From Caldilineaceae bacterium (lineage in GTDB: Bacteria > Chloroflexota > Anaerolineae > Caldilineales > Caldilineaceae), in NCBI GenBank assembly GCA_022827195.1, contig JAJDTL010000037.1, forward strand, positions 1-64,000: a stretch of 64,000 bases of DNA, in the 5' to 3' direction. Under the pieces are notes generated by a model. That model had not been told where the DNA came from, searched no databases, and was given only the letters and a program-made list of their open reading frames with translations. Of this stretch, positions 8,924-17,989 are shown piece by piece (position 1 is the stretch's first letter; every line of letters starts with the position of its first letter). A program made the position numbers and the translations under genes.

Positions 8924-9448
8924 ATGTCGAAAAAGGTAACCGTTCCGGAGAATGAATCGGCGTTGACCGAGTTGGCGAAGGAGACCGGGCTTGCGCTCAA
9001 GCGGGCGGGGTTGGTGGCGGCGGTGGCTGAGAGCTGTACCGGGGGCCTGGTCGGTCATTTGATGACGGAGGTGCCGGGCAGCTCGGACTGGTTTTTGGGC
9101 AGTGCCGGTGTGTACAGTTATGCGGCCAAAGAGAAGGTACTTGGCGTGGACGGCGCGCTGCTGGTGCGAGAGGGCGCGGTCAATGGGGCGGTGGCGGCGC
9201 AGATGGCGAGAGGCGCGCTGGAGGCGTACGATGCGGACGTGGCGGTGTCGATCACGGGCATCGCGGGCCCGGGCGGGACGGCGGAGAAACCGATGGGGTT
9301 GGTCTATCTGCACCTAGCGGCGCGGGAAGGCGTCGAGCGGGCGGAAAGCGCGGTCTGGCCGGCGGACCGACGAGGGAACAAACTGTTGAGCGCGGAGTGC
9401 GCGCTGGAGATGCTGCGTTCTTACGCTGAGGGTAGGGCGGGCGCATGA
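8924..9448 (+). CDS. CinA-family nicotinamide-nucleotide amidohydrolase
   Basis: Stand-alone C-terminal CinA domain (PncC type), which deamidates nicotinamide mononucleotide in the pyridine-nucleotide salvage cycle. The 174 residues contain the family hallmarks: AVAESCTGGLVGH, VPGSSDWFLG, GVYSYAAKEKVLGV, REGAVNGAVAAQMA and SITGIAGPGGTAEKPMGLVY. The catalytic Ser is in AESCTGG. The N-terminal MoCF-like domain of long CinA is absent. Start choice: the ATG at 8924 has GAGAGGTG; an in-frame ATG at 8891 with GGAG is an alternative. Its last bases overlap the next gene (ATGA), so the two are probably co-translated. Confidence 0.88.
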   Translation: MSKKVTVPENESALTELAKETGLALKRAGLVAAVAESCTGGLVGHLMTEVPGSSDWFLGSAGVYSYAAKEKVLGVDGALLVREGAVNGAVAAQMARGALEAYDADVAVSITGIAGPGGTAEKPMGLVYLHLAAREGVERAESAVWPADRRGNKLLSAECALEMLRSYAEGRAGA

Positions 9449-9711
9449 ACAGCATGGTTGCAGTCGATGAGCCGGTGCAGGTGGCTGTTCGGACGTTGCC
9501 TTCGGGGAAGATCGTGCCGAAATCCTTTGTCTGGCACGGCCGGACACACCATGTGTCCGAGCATGGGCGGCGGTGGCGTGAAGAGATTGGTGGAAAGCAG
9601 GTTCGCTGCTTCCTTGTGCGCACGCCGGGGTTGAGCGCGTTTGAGCTGCGCTGGGACACCTTGAGCGACGAGTGGAAGCTGCACCGCGCCTGGCTCATGA
9701 ACGCAGTGTAG
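9445..9711 (+). CDS. DUF6504-type small protein
   Basis: 88 residues, starting inside the stop of the CinA-like gene. The pattern of a beta-rich start, then SFVWHGRTHHVSEHGRRWRE and a C-terminal FELRWDTLSDEWKLHRAW, resembles the DUF6504 proteins often found in Chloroflexota and Actinobacteria. Function is unknown; no catalytic motif or membrane segment. Placement suggests co-expression with the amidohydrolase. Confidence 0.6.
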   Translation: MNSMVAVDEPVQVAVRTLPSGKIVPKSFVWHGRTHHVSEHGRRWREEIGGKQVRCFLVRTPGLSAFELRWDTLSDEWKLHRAWLMNAV

Positions 9712-9989
9712 TCCCTTTTGCGGCTCGTCGCTGTCGGGGACCCGGATGACGTAGCGGGAGACCAGACGGACTTCACGACGGGACCGAGGGCTGGGATCCA
9801 CCTGAATTCTAGATTCGATCCACGAAGTATCACGAATTTCCACGAAGAGGCTGCTGAAGTCGGGTTTGTCGCGGGCGGCTCGCCGGGGACGGGTGGCCGT
9901 CTTCTCAAGATGGCGAGGCAGCGTAGGAGCACGCCCGCTACCGGCGGGCCGTCTTGGCGCAATATCGCGGTCTCAAGAAGGGACGCACG
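9712..9989. other. Intergenic with dispersed repeat, no gene
   Basis: Between convergent genes. It contains the 32-base repeat at 9817-9848. No coding frame with family features and no clear terminator with a U-tract. Confidence 0.5.
9817..9848. repeat. Dispersed CACGAA-type repeat, copy 1
   Basis: GATCCACGAAG..., 32 bases, matches 43582-43613 with only three differences. It consists of three CACGAA cores spaced 9-11 bases apart. Both copies are intergenic. Confidence 0.8.
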
Positions 9990-11171
9990 TCAGGTTGCGG
10001 GCCCGTCACCCCAATCCGGAATCGACAGGATCTCGCCGTCGCGCATGGCTGACTTGTGCGCCATGACGCCTGCGACCATGTAGCGCACGGCCGACCAGAC
10101 GTGAATGGCGGGCTGCCGTTCCTGTGCAACCGCCTCGACAAACTCGTGTACGAGGTAGGGGTGGGAGCCGCCGTGCCCGCCGTACACCTCGGAGGTCCTG
10201 CTGACGGCTCGGAAGGCGTCCTCCACGTCCTGTGGCAGCGGGACTCGCATCTGTTCGGGCGTCAGGGGCGTGCTTCCCTCTTTGTCGCACCAGTGGCTGT
10301 TTTCGAAGCTGCCCTGGGTGCCGTAGATGCGAAAGATTTCGCGCCCGCGCATACCGATTTCGCGCAGTTCGCAGACGCGCATGGTCGAACCGTTGCTCAT
10401 GTAGAAGAGCGCGGTCTCGTTGCTGAAGGCCTCGCTTTCGTCGATGTAGTAGGGATCCTGGGTGCGATTGGCGAAGCCCCAGGCGCAGACTTTGAGGGGG
10501 CGGGCGTTCATTACGCTCATCGGCCCGCTGGTGGAGTGGGTGGGATAGTGCATGGGGCCGCCGCGGACACCCCTGCGCCTGTAGGATTCGCGCGCCTGCA
10601 GCCATTCCCGGCCGGCGGCGCCGGCCTGCCTGTGGGCCTGCACCTCGCGGAGATTGCTGCCGAGGCTGTCGACGTCGTGCATATATTCGCCCTCGGAATA
10701 GACAAAGCTGCCGAAGTCGCCTTCGGCGGCGCGGCGGCGGCAGTAGATTGCCTCGGCGCGATAGTAGGTGGTCTCCCCCAACATGTAGAGCTGCCCGGTG
10801 CGTTCGGCGGTCTGCACCAGCCGGTCGCACCAGTCGAGAATCTCGTCGCCGTCGGGCACGGTGATGATAGGGACGGCGCTGTAGACGTGCTTGCCGGCCT
10901 CCATCGCCTGGACCGCCTGCGGTGCGTGGAGCCAGTGTTGGGTGAAGATGGCGACGGCGTCCAGATCGCTTTTGCAGATCTCGTCGAGGGAGGCGTAGGT
11001 GTCGCGCGGGTCAAATTTTGCCTGCCAGCGTTCCTGGCCGGCGAGCCTGGCGATGCGCTCCGGTTCGCGGTCGCAGAGGGCGATGCGGTCGACCAGCGGG
11101 TGGCTCATAAACATGTCGGCAAAGGAGCGACCGAAAGCCCCTAACCCGACCAGCCCAAGGCTAATGCCCAT
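9990..11171 (-). CDS. Gfo/Idh/MocA-family oxidoreductase
   Basis: NAD(P)-dependent sugar or polyol dehydrogenase family, 393 residues. The N-terminal Rossmann fold begins LGLVGLGAFGRSFADMF. The family lysine segment appears as EAGKHVYSAVPI (usually EKP), with Lys conserved but Pro absent. The C-terminal alpha/beta domain has GGPMHYPTHS, in the place where the family often has a catalytic His. The substrate is unknown. It stands alone on the minus strand, divergent from the alcohol dehydrogenase. With the neighbouring dehydrogenase, aldolase-fold protein and sulfatase it suggests breakdown of a carbohydrate. Confidence 0.88.
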   Translation of the reverse strand: MGISLGLVGLGAFGRSFADMFMSHPLVDRIALCDREPERIARLAGQERWQAKFDPRDTYASLDEICKSDLDAVAIFTQHWLHAPQAVQAMEAGKHVYSAVPIITVPDGDEILDWCDRLVQTAERTGQLYMLGETTYYRAEAIYCRRRAAEGDFGSFVYSEGEYMHDVDSLGSNLREVQAHRQAGAAGREWLQARESYRRRGVRGGPMHYPTHSTSGPMSVMNARPLKVCAWGFANRTQDPYYIDESEAFSNETALFYMSNGSTMRVCELREIGMRGREIFRIYGTQGSFENSHWCDKEGSTPLTPEQMRVPLPQDVEDAFRAVSRTSEVYGGHGGSHPYLVHEFVEAVAQERQPAIHVWSAVRYMVAGVMAHKSAMRDGEILSIPDWGDGPAT

Positions 11172-11489
11172 AGTTTCTCCTCTCAGCTTTTGCGGACGTG
11201 CGGCGCGTGCGGCGCGGCGACGGGTTCGAAGGTCTTTGCAGGCGGCAGCGCTTGCATAGCGGGTCGCCTGTTTCGGGTACGGAACAGGTAAATTCTAACA
11301 CGGCTGGCGAGGGGCCGAAACCGCTGCGGCCTGTCTCGTTCCGCCTGTTCACCGTTGCCGGCAGGCGTGTGCTGCACGTGCGGCGGCGGCGCGATCCTGC
11401 TTAGTGCATATCCTGATAATCAATTATGATAGGCGCTGTCCAGACTGCACAATGAGGAGCGAGTCAGCCTTCATATAGGGAGGGATGCG
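11172..11489. other. Divergent intergenic region
   Basis: 318 bases between the Gfo/Idh gene and the alcohol dehydrogenase. An AT-rich patch at 11405-11430 (TTAGTG, 18 bases, TATGAT) is a weak promoter candidate for the rightward gene. No small ORF with a ribosome-binding site is seen. Confidence 0.4.
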
Positions 11490-12557
11490 ATGAAAGCCGC
11501 CATACTTTACGCGCCGAATACGCCTGTGGCCGTAAAGGAAGTTGAGATTGACGATCCGCAGGAGGGTGAGGTCCTATTGGATGTTGTGGGGGCGGGCGTG
11601 TGCCACAGTGATTACCACTACGTGACCGGGCACAGGACGATCCGGAAGGCGCCCATGGTGCTTGGGCATGAAGGGGCGGGCACGGTGCGCGCGGTTGGAC
11701 CGGGGGTACGGGAATTCGCGCCTGGAGACAAGATTATACTCTCGTTGGATGCGATGTGCGGCAGCTGCCGCAACTGTTCGAATGGCCGCCCCGCGCTGTG
11801 CGAGACTTACCGACCGGAGGCAGTGAGCCGCATGAGTCTTGCGGGGGAGCCGCTCTATCATGGCCGGCCGACGTTCGTCGAGCAGACGCTGGTCCAGGCG
11901 GATGCCTGCGTCAAGGTGCCGGACGACACTGCGCTGGAGTCGGCCTGTCTCGTGAGCTGCGGGATCATTACGGGTATTGGGGCGGTGGTGAACCGGGCGA
12001 AGGTCGAGACGGGTGCGTCGATGGCGGTGTTTGGCTGCGGCGGCGTCGGATTGAACGTGATTCAGGGTGGTGTGCTGGCATCCGCGGGCAAGATCATTGC
12101 GGTCGATACGGTGCCCTATAAGCTGGAGCTGGCGGAGCAGATGGGCGCGACGCACTTCATAAACAGCGCGCAGGAGGACCCGGTCCAGCGGATTATGGAT
12201 ATAACGGGGGGCGGAGCGGATTACGCCTTTGAGGTGGTTGGATTTCCTTCGATCGTGCGGCAGGCGATCGACTGTGTGCGCATGACGGGGACGGCGGTGG
12301 TGGTGGGCGTACAGCCGCAGGGGCAGGATGTCACGGTCGAGGGCTTTCATTTGCTTGAAGACAGGGCGTTGATCGGCGCGTTTCACGGTGCGGCGCGGCC
12401 GCGGGTTGACTTTCTGTGGATTCTTGACCTGTATAAACAGGGAAAGATCATGATCGACGAGCTGATTTCGCGCTACCGGCCGCTCGACGAGATCAACGAG
12501 GCGTTCGCGGACATGGCGCAAGGCAAGGTGGCGCGGACTGTGCTCGTGTTTGATTGA
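11490..12557 (+). CDS. Zinc-dependent alcohol dehydrogenase (MDR family)
   Basis: Medium-chain dehydrogenase of 355 residues that oxidises an alcohol with NAD(P). Catalytic-zinc ligands: Cys38 (GVCHSD) and His60 in GHEGAG, with a Cys in ACLVSCGI as third ligand. The structural zinc loop is intact, with Cys90, Cys93, Cys96 and Cys104. The nucleotide-binding fold has VFGCGGVGLNVIQG. The sequence resembles class III-like and mycothiol/aryl alcohol dehydrogenases of the MDR superfamily, but the substrate cannot be read. GGGAGGG stands about 6 bases before the ATG. The next gene follows after 76 bases on the same strand. Confidence 0.92.
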   Translation: MKAAILYAPNTPVAVKEVEIDDPQEGEVLLDVVGAGVCHSDYHYVTGHRTIRKAPMVLGHEGAGTVRAVGPGVREFAPGDKIILSLDAMCGSCRNCSNGRPALCETYRPEAVSRMSLAGEPLYHGRPTFVEQTLVQADACVKVPDDTALESACLVSCGIITGIGAVVNRAKVETGASMAVFGCGGVGLNVIQGGVLASAGKIIAVDTVPYKLELAEQMGATHFINSAQEDPVQRIMDITGGGADYAFEVVGFPSIVRQAIDCVRMTGTAVVVGVQPQGQDVTVEGFHLLEDRALIGAFHGAARPRVDFLWILDLYKQGKIMIDELISRYRPLDEINEAFADMAQGKVARTVLVFD

Positions 12558-12633
12558 ACGGGATGGAAATTACGGCCTGAAGAACGGAAAGGACGTGACG
12601 GCTCCAGCGTGACAAGCACAACTCGGGATTCCA

Positions 12634-13545
12634 ATGCCAATGACAAGTGAACTGCGCGGCCGGCTGTCCGGCCCGGTGATGTCGCTGCATACGCCATTTT
12701 GTGCGGACGGCACGATTGATTTTGGCGGTCTGCGCGGGCTGGTGGAGCGGGGCATTGCGGCCGGCAGCACAGTGATGCTGCTGACCTACGGGGACAGCCT
12801 GTACTCGTTGCTGACCGACAGCGAGGTAGGAGAAGTGACGAGGGTCGTTGCGGAGCAGACGGCGGGGCGGGCGGCGGTTGTGGCGGCTGACCGCGTGTGG
12901 TGGACCGGCAAGACGGTCGAGTTTGCCCGTTACGCCGGGGATGTCGGCGCGGACCTGCTGATGGTCCTGCCGCCGGATTGGGCCCGGTCATGCACGGCAG
13001 GGACCTTGGTGGACCACTATGCGGCGGTGGCCGAGGAATTGCCGGTCATGGTGGTGACGAATGTGTTCGGCCGTTCGCCGTCGATGGGGCTGGAGGTGCT
13101 GGGCAGATTGAGGGACGGCGTGCCGGGTGTCGTAGCAATCAAGGATGACCTGGTTGGGGCGTTTGCGCGCGAGATGGCGCTGCTTCTGCACGGAGAGTGG
13201 TCGATCATTTCCGGCGGGCAGAAGGAGAACCATTTTGACCTGGTCCATTACGGCTGCGACGGCTACCTATCGACTTTCGTCGCGTTTGCGCCTCGGATCA
13301 CTCGGGCCTACTGGCAGGCCGTCCAGAGCGAAGATTGGGGAACGGCTGCGGGCATAATACGCGACTTCGACATGCCTTTCTTCGACTCGATCCTCGGTAT
13401 GCCTGGCAGTTTTGACGCGGCTCTGCACGGCATCTATGAACTGTTTGGAATTTCTCAGCGCTGGCGCCGTCCGCCGTACTATTCGCTGAGCGATGAAGAG
13501 ATGGAGGAGCTGGCGCAGCTCCTCAGCGACCTCAAACTGGCGTAG
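12634..13545 (+). CDS. DHDPS/NAL-family (class I aldolase fold) protein, atypical active site
   Basis: 303-residue TIM barrel of the dihydrodipicolinate synthase/N-acetylneuraminate lyase family. The Schiff-base lysine is present (VVAIKDD, Lys170). Two hallmarks are altered. The usual YNVPGR segment reads TNVFGR, so the catalytic Tyr is Thr142. The pyruvate-carboxylate loop (normally GTTGE) reads TYGDS. It may therefore use another 2-oxoacid donor or another reaction. It follows the alcohol dehydrogenase on the same strand and is likely co-transcribed, pointing to sugar-acid metabolism rather than lysine synthesis. ATG start; the upstream ribosome-binding site is weak. Confidence 0.82.
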   Translation: MPMTSELRGRLSGPVMSLHTPFCADGTIDFGGLRGLVERGIAAGSTVMLLTYGDSLYSLLTDSEVGEVTRVVAEQTAGRAAVVAADRVWWTGKTVEFARYAGDVGADLLMVLPPDWARSCTAGTLVDHYAAVAEELPVMVVTNVFGRSPSMGLEVLGRLRDGVPGVVAIKDDLVGAFAREMALLLHGEWSIISGGQKENHFDLVHYGCDGYLSTFVAFAPRITRAYWQAVQSEDWGTAAGIIRDFDMPFFDSILGMPGSFDAALHGIYELFGISQRWRRPPYYSLSDEEMEELAQLLSDLKLA

Positions 13546-13605
13546 CCGAGGCTGTTAGGCGGCGACGCGCGCCAGGCCGGGCAGGTCGCAATGCCCGCTC
13601 GCAGC

Positions 13606-15162
13606 TCAGTGTGGTCTCGTTTGCGGCGGCCCGGTGTCCACGGAAAAGGCCAGGGCGTCGAAGTTTCGGCGCACCAGGTCGAAGCGCAGGCCGGCACTCG
13701 CGGGATCGTTCCACAGGTTATTGAACTCGCCCGGATCCTCCTGCAGGTCGTAGAGCTCCCCTTGTTCGTGTCCGTGATAAACGACGACCTTGTAGCGCCG
13801 GTCGCGGTACATGGTAGCGAAGCTGCCTTCGTAGTCGTCGCGGCCGGGCGCGTCCGGGTTCAGCGCGCGGTAGTATTCGCAGCGGACGAATTCGCGATGT
13901 TGATGCGGGTCGGCCAGTCCCTGCAGGATCGGGAGCAGCGACCGTCCTTGCATGCCTTGCGGGAGTGGCAGGCCGGCCAGTTCAAGAATTGTGGGTGCAA
14001 TGTCGATCAGCTCGACCAATGCCTCGCTGACAAAGCCGGCTCCGGGCTCGGACTTTTCTGACTCCGGCGCAGGTGAGGCTTCGGTGCCGGCGGAAGGCTC
14101 GGCGTCGTCCGCGGAGTCGTTTTCTGCAGCTGTTGGGGACCCTTCGTCACCCGCGGCGGCATCGGGCGGGGTCTCGGCGGGAGTGGGGAAGTTGGCGGGC
14201 CAACTGATGATCAGGGGCACGCGCACCAGGCCCTCGTAGAATCGGCAGCCTTTCAAGAGGAGGCCATGGTCGCCCAGCATCTCGCCGTGGTCGCTGGTGA
14301 AGATGATTACCGTGTTTTCTCGCTGCCCGGTTTCTTCCAGTGCATCGAGCAGGCGACCGACATTCTCATCGATCAGATCGATCATGGCGTAGTAGGCGGC
14401 TATGACCTCGCCGGCCTTGAACTCTTCGGGGCGCCGGGCCGTATTCTGAAAGTCTCCGGGAATCGCCTTCTGGGTGGTCAGATCAGAATCGCGGAAGAGC
14501 GGCGGCGGCACATTGGCGGAATTGTAGCGGTCGAGGTATTCCTGCGGGGGATCGAAGGGCGCGTGGGGGTCGAAGACGTTTACGCTCATGAGCCAGGGGC
14601 CTTTGCGCCTCTTTTCGGAGATGAAGTCGATGGCACGATCCGTGCACCAGGTCGTCTGGTGCAGGTCGGACGGGATTGAGGCCGGGTCTTCGCGCAGGTC
14701 TCGCAAGGCATAGCCCTGGGCAGACAGCCAGTCGGCGTAGGCGTGGCCGGAGGGGTAGCGGTCCTGCGGATCGTGGCTCCAGTGAAAGACGCGGTAGCCG
14801 TCTTCGTGCGGCCGCGGTTCTTCGCGCCCGTGGGCGCCGGCAAGGTGAAACTTGCCACTGAGGCCGCAGTCGTAGCCTTTGTCGGCCAGCAGTTTTGTGA
14901 TCAACGGCGCGCCCTCGCCCCACTCTTCATTGCCGTTCATGCAGGCGCGTACATTGGCGGGGTAGCGACCGGTCAGGAAGCTGGCGCGGCTTGGCGTACA
15001 GATTGGGCTCTGACAGAATGCGTGGGTAAAGGCGACACCTTCGGCGGACAGACGATCCAAATTGGGTGTTCTGATGTGTGAATTGCCGAGGGCTTGCACG
15101 GTGTCGAAGCGCTGTTGATCGGTACAGAACCAGAGAATGTTGGGGCGGTTTTGGGCCATCAC
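13606..15162 (-). CDS. Type I (Cys) sulfatase
   Basis: Formylglycine-dependent arylsulfatase family, 518 residues, hydrolysing sulfate esters. Seen: NILWFCTDQQR (metal site; usual second Asp partly replaced), the modification motif CTPSR with the Cys that becomes formylglycine, LTGRYP, TSDHGEMLGDHG for metal binding, and a C-terminal YKVVVYHGHEQGELYDL strand. No signal peptide is evident. Odd: residues about 322-378 are a Pro/Ala/Glu/Asp/Ser-rich insert not expected in the family, lying between the core and the VELIDIAPTILELAG segment. A formylglycine-generating enzyme is not in the window. It follows the discoidin-like lipoprotein gene (ends at 15266) on the same strand. Confidence 0.93.
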   Translation of the reverse strand: MMAQNRPNILWFCTDQQRFDTVQALGNSHIRTPNLDRLSAEGVAFTHAFCQSPICTPSRASFLTGRYPANVRACMNGNEEWGEGAPLITKLLADKGYDCGLSGKFHLAGAHGREEPRPHEDGYRVFHWSHDPQDRYPSGHAYADWLSAQGYALRDLREDPASIPSDLHQTTWCTDRAIDFISEKRRKGPWLMSVNVFDPHAPFDPPQEYLDRYNSANVPPPLFRDSDLTTQKAIPGDFQNTARRPEEFKAGEVIAAYYAMIDLIDENVGRLLDALEETGQRENTVIIFTSDHGEMLGDHGLLLKGCRFYEGLVRVPLIISWPANFPTPAETPPDAAAGDEGSPTAAENDSADDAEPSAGTEASPAPESEKSEPGAGFVSEALVELIDIAPTILELAGLPLPQGMQGRSLLPILQGLADPHQHREFVRCEYYRALNPDAPGRDDYEGSFATMYRDRRYKVVVYHGHEQGELYDLQEDPGEFNNLWNDPASAGLRFDLVRRNFDALAFSVDTGPPQTRPH

Positions 15163-15265
15163 GGGCTCTCCGTCACACTTGCGATTGTTGGTTTTTCCCC
15201 GTTAGTTGTTGTCTTTCTGAAGTTCAGATACGCTGCCGGTCATCGCGGAATCTTTACAAAAGCCT

Positions 15266-15829
15266 TCACTCATTTTGCGAGAGCTTGCCGAAGACCCTGA
15301 TATCGCGCCATGCTACCCAACTGGGGCTGTCCCGGGTCAGAAACAGCGCCTGTTCGACATTCAGCGGTGGAAGTATCGGCAGTTCGAGAGTCTGCCCGTC
15401 TTCGGTGAAAAGATCTGCCATGCGGGAGTGAAGCGTCCAGACGCCAGATCCGTTTTCGAGCCACACTTCGTGGGTCGTTGGGCCGGCCGGCGACTGGGTG
15501 ACAACCAGTTCTATTTTGTCGACTGTGTATGTATTGTCAAGGAGCACTTGAATCCAATGCGACGGGTCGCCCCCGGCGCTCCACATCGTTTCCTCGTCGC
15601 CGTCGAACGCAAGATGGGCAAGCTCGCTGTGATTGGAGGCACGTGCGACGCCTAACGGGGCGACATTGGAACTCGATTGCGGCGGAGGCGCTGCCTCCAC
15701 CTGCATTTGGGCGAGACGCAGTGTGAGAATGGAATCTGCAGCTATCGAAAAAGGCGGTGGGGCCAGCGTGCAGGCCGCGACAGCGAACAGGCCGACAAGG
15801 CTGATTGCCAATAACTTAAGGTTTATCAT
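15266..15829 (-). CDS. Lipoprotein with discoidin (F5/8 type C)-like domain
   Basis: 187 residues with a clear lipoprotein signal (ISLVGLFAVAAC; lipid Cys at 20). The remainder resembles a carbohydrate-binding F5/8C jelly roll: LAFDGDEETMWSAGGDPSHWIQVLL, then a strand DKIELVVT and a closing WRDIRVFGKL. These domains bind sugars or lipids outside the cell. Located between the GT-C run and the sulfatase on the same strand, it could tether or sense the same surface polysaccharide. Domain call is by pattern. Confidence 0.7.
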   Translation of the reverse strand: MINLKLLAISLVGLFAVAACTLAPPPFSIAADSILTLRLAQMQVEAAPPPQSSSNVAPLGVARASNHSELAHLAFDGDEETMWSAGGDPSHWIQVLLDNTYTVDKIELVVTQSPAGPTTHEVWLENGSGVWTLHSRMADLFTEDGQTLELPILPPLNVEQALFLTRDSPSWVAWRDIRVFGKLSQNE

Positions 15830-16041
15830 CTGCCGTCGTCCTATCCGTTTGTCTCCAGGACCGAGTACGGGAGGTCTTGAAATGCGTCGGGTGAAGGGAC
15901 ATTTTGGTCAAAACTGCCACATGTTCGGAGCCGATGGCATTGGACAGGCATCTCCCGTAGTCTTCGATTCGCAGCGGTCGCTTTTGCACAAGAGTGAGCA
16001 ACGGGGGCCGTTACCTATTCGCCGGTGGCCTGGCATCTGCG

Positions 16042-17925
16042 TCACGACCGCAGGTGGTAGACGATGAAACGCGGGTATGGGGCGTCGTCAATGATGATCT
16101 CGCCGTCGGGGTAGAGTTCTTTGAGGCGGTCGATCTCTTTGGCGTATGCCCCGACGAGGAGATAGGTGACCGGCCCTTCGTGGACCTTTTCGAATTCAAA
16201 CGTACCGAATTCCCGCGAACGGTCCATCCCTTGACTGGCGGGGTGCAGAAAGCGGACGCTTTCGTAGTTGAAGCTCCACCTGCCTGAGTAAAAGTAGATC
16301 GTGCCCGGGTTCTGAAACGAGTGTGCCGCAGCCAGGGCGTCTACGTGATCGGGGACGAAGGCAAATTTTACGGTCGGACTTTGCGCCAACTCTCCAAAAT
16401 AGTATCTAACGTTCCAGACGCTGCTGACGGCCAGCGTTAAGGCTACGCCTGCCATTGCGATATTGCGGCCTTCTGTCCCAAATCTACGGTTGACAAGACG
16501 AACGACTTCGGCGGCGCCAATCGCGGCCAGAGCGGCAATGAACGGGACTGCCGCGATGCTGCGTCTCAAGGTCCCGGACTCTGGCAGGGCAAAGAGTTGT
16601 GCGAGCATGGCCAGGATAACTACCAGCGCAGCGAGCAGGTAGGGCGGGCTCCTCCATTTTCTGATGGACAGTGCAAGCCCAAGGTAAGCCAGCGCCGCGA
16701 TTCCCAGGTCAAGCGGGCCTGCGCCGCCCGTGCCGTCCACGCCATCCGACCTCAGCTGCCTGGCGAGGACGGTCAATGATTCCCATGCACGCGTGGCGAA
16801 GAAGGAGGCCCTTTGGGCGAAGTCTCCGGCCTGCGGGTACTCATGCGAGCGAAATACGGACGCCATGCTTGTTCGGTGCATGTAGACATCCCAGTTTTCG
16901 GACAGGAAAAGGAGAAAAGGGGTCGAAACGAGCAGCGCCCCAAATGCATAGAAAGCCAAGGTGACAAGAGTATTTGCAATCGTGTCCCGCTTGAGAAGAA
17001 GGTAGACCGCGAGAGTCCCGGCGACCGCGGCGAAGAAGGCGGGGAAAGCGAGGTATGTGTAGGGTACGAGACCCAAAGCGGCACCGGCGGCCAGCCAGTG
17101 CCAGCGACTCTGCCTGCGCATCGCCCAGAGCAGGGCAGCGCCGGCGACCGGGGCGACAAGAGAGAGTGACACAAGCTGATAGCCCATGCGGCTGAAGTGC
17201 AGGTGCCAGTAACTAACCGTCAGGACGGTGGCTCCAAGCAGGGCGACCCAGCGCCCGAAACCCAGTCGGAGGAGCAGATGGGTCGCGGGGACGGCGGCGA
17301 TTCCCAAGAGCGCCATTGAGAGGCGAACGGAGAAGATTGAGGCATCCAGAAGCAAGAAGGTGAGAGCAGTCAGGTAGATAGGTCCGGTCATATTCCCCAG
17401 CGCGCCGGGCGTGTAGACGCCTATCCAGCCTTGATCAAGGATGCGCAGGGCGTCGATTCCGTTCCAGGCTTCGTCGCCGTTGAATCCGTCAGGTATGTCG
17501 CCCAGGCGGTAGATCCGCAGAAAGGCGGCCAGCGCGGTGAGGAAAACGACTGCGAGCAACTCCCACCGGTTGCGCCGCGTCCATGCGCGCAGGAAGGCCC
17601 TGTTCCACTGCCACTGCGGAGGGGGTACATCCCAGAAAATGCCGAATGCACGGGACTTTCGGCGCGCTACTGATTTCGCGTGTGATTCAGGACCAACAGG
17701 GCCAGGGCGGGATGCTCTTGCTGGGCGGCTGACAGTCGATTGCGCGGATTCAGGCCGTGCCAAGTCGCTAAGGGGTGCGCCGCAGTCGTCGCAGAATTGA
17801 AAGGCGCCGGGATTGTTGGTGCTGCAGTTGGGGCAGTTGCGCCTGAGCGGAGTGCCACAGGACCCGCAGAAGTCGGCCGTTGGACGATTGCGGTACTCGC
17901 AGTTGAAGCAGAGGGTTAGCTGCAT
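16042..17925 (-). CDS. Zinc-ribbon / GT-C (GT39-like) membrane glycosyltransferase
   Basis: 627 residues. The N-terminus is a double zinc ribbon with four CxxC pairs (Cys6/9, 20/23, 31/34, 45/48). A basic linker follows, then about ten transmembrane helices (from about residue 140) and a C-terminal soluble domain ending YPRFIVYHLRS. The first extracytoplasmic loop reads GFNGDEAWNG, the Asp-Glu pair that is catalytic in PMT/ArnT-type enzymes. Such enzymes move a sugar from a polyprenyl-phosphate donor to an acceptor at the outer face of the membrane. Closely related to the gene just upstream (17990-19915), 64 bases apart: a tandem duplication. Acceptor unknown. Confidence 0.82.
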   Translation of the reverse strand: MQLTLCFNCEYRNRPTADFCGSCGTPLRRNCPNCSTNNPGAFQFCDDCGAPLSDLARPESAQSTVSRPARASRPGPVGPESHAKSVARRKSRAFGIFWDVPPPQWQWNRAFLRAWTRRNRWELLAVVFLTALAAFLRIYRLGDIPDGFNGDEAWNGIDALRILDQGWIGVYTPGALGNMTGPIYLTALTFLLLDASIFSVRLSMALLGIAAVPATHLLLRLGFGRWVALLGATVLTVSYWHLHFSRMGYQLVSLSLVAPVAGAALLWAMRRQSRWHWLAAGAALGLVPYTYLAFPAFFAAVAGTLAVYLLLKRDTIANTLVTLAFYAFGALLVSTPFLLFLSENWDVYMHRTSMASVFRSHEYPQAGDFAQRASFFATRAWESLTVLARQLRSDGVDGTGGAGPLDLGIAALAYLGLALSIRKWRSPPYLLAALVVILAMLAQLFALPESGTLRRSIAAVPFIAALAAIGAAEVVRLVNRRFGTEGRNIAMAGVALTLAVSSVWNVRYYFGELAQSPTVKFAFVPDHVDALAAAHSFQNPGTIYFYSGRWSFNYESVRFLHPASQGMDRSREFGTFEFEKVHEGPVTYLLVGAYAKEIDRLKELYPDGEIIIDDAPYPRFIVYHLRS

Positions 17926-17989
17926 CGGCGTTTTCGAAATCGCTGGTTGGGCTCAACTGGAATCCCGGCCCTGTTTGCGGTTGCTTCGG

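Noticed and set aside
10056-11144. 362-codon plus-strand frame
   Set aside because: Complete antisense of the Gfo/Idh gene, which has clear motifs.
11574-12521. 315-codon minus-strand frame
   Set aside because: Antisense of the zinc alcohol dehydrogenase; Arg/His-rich, no motif.
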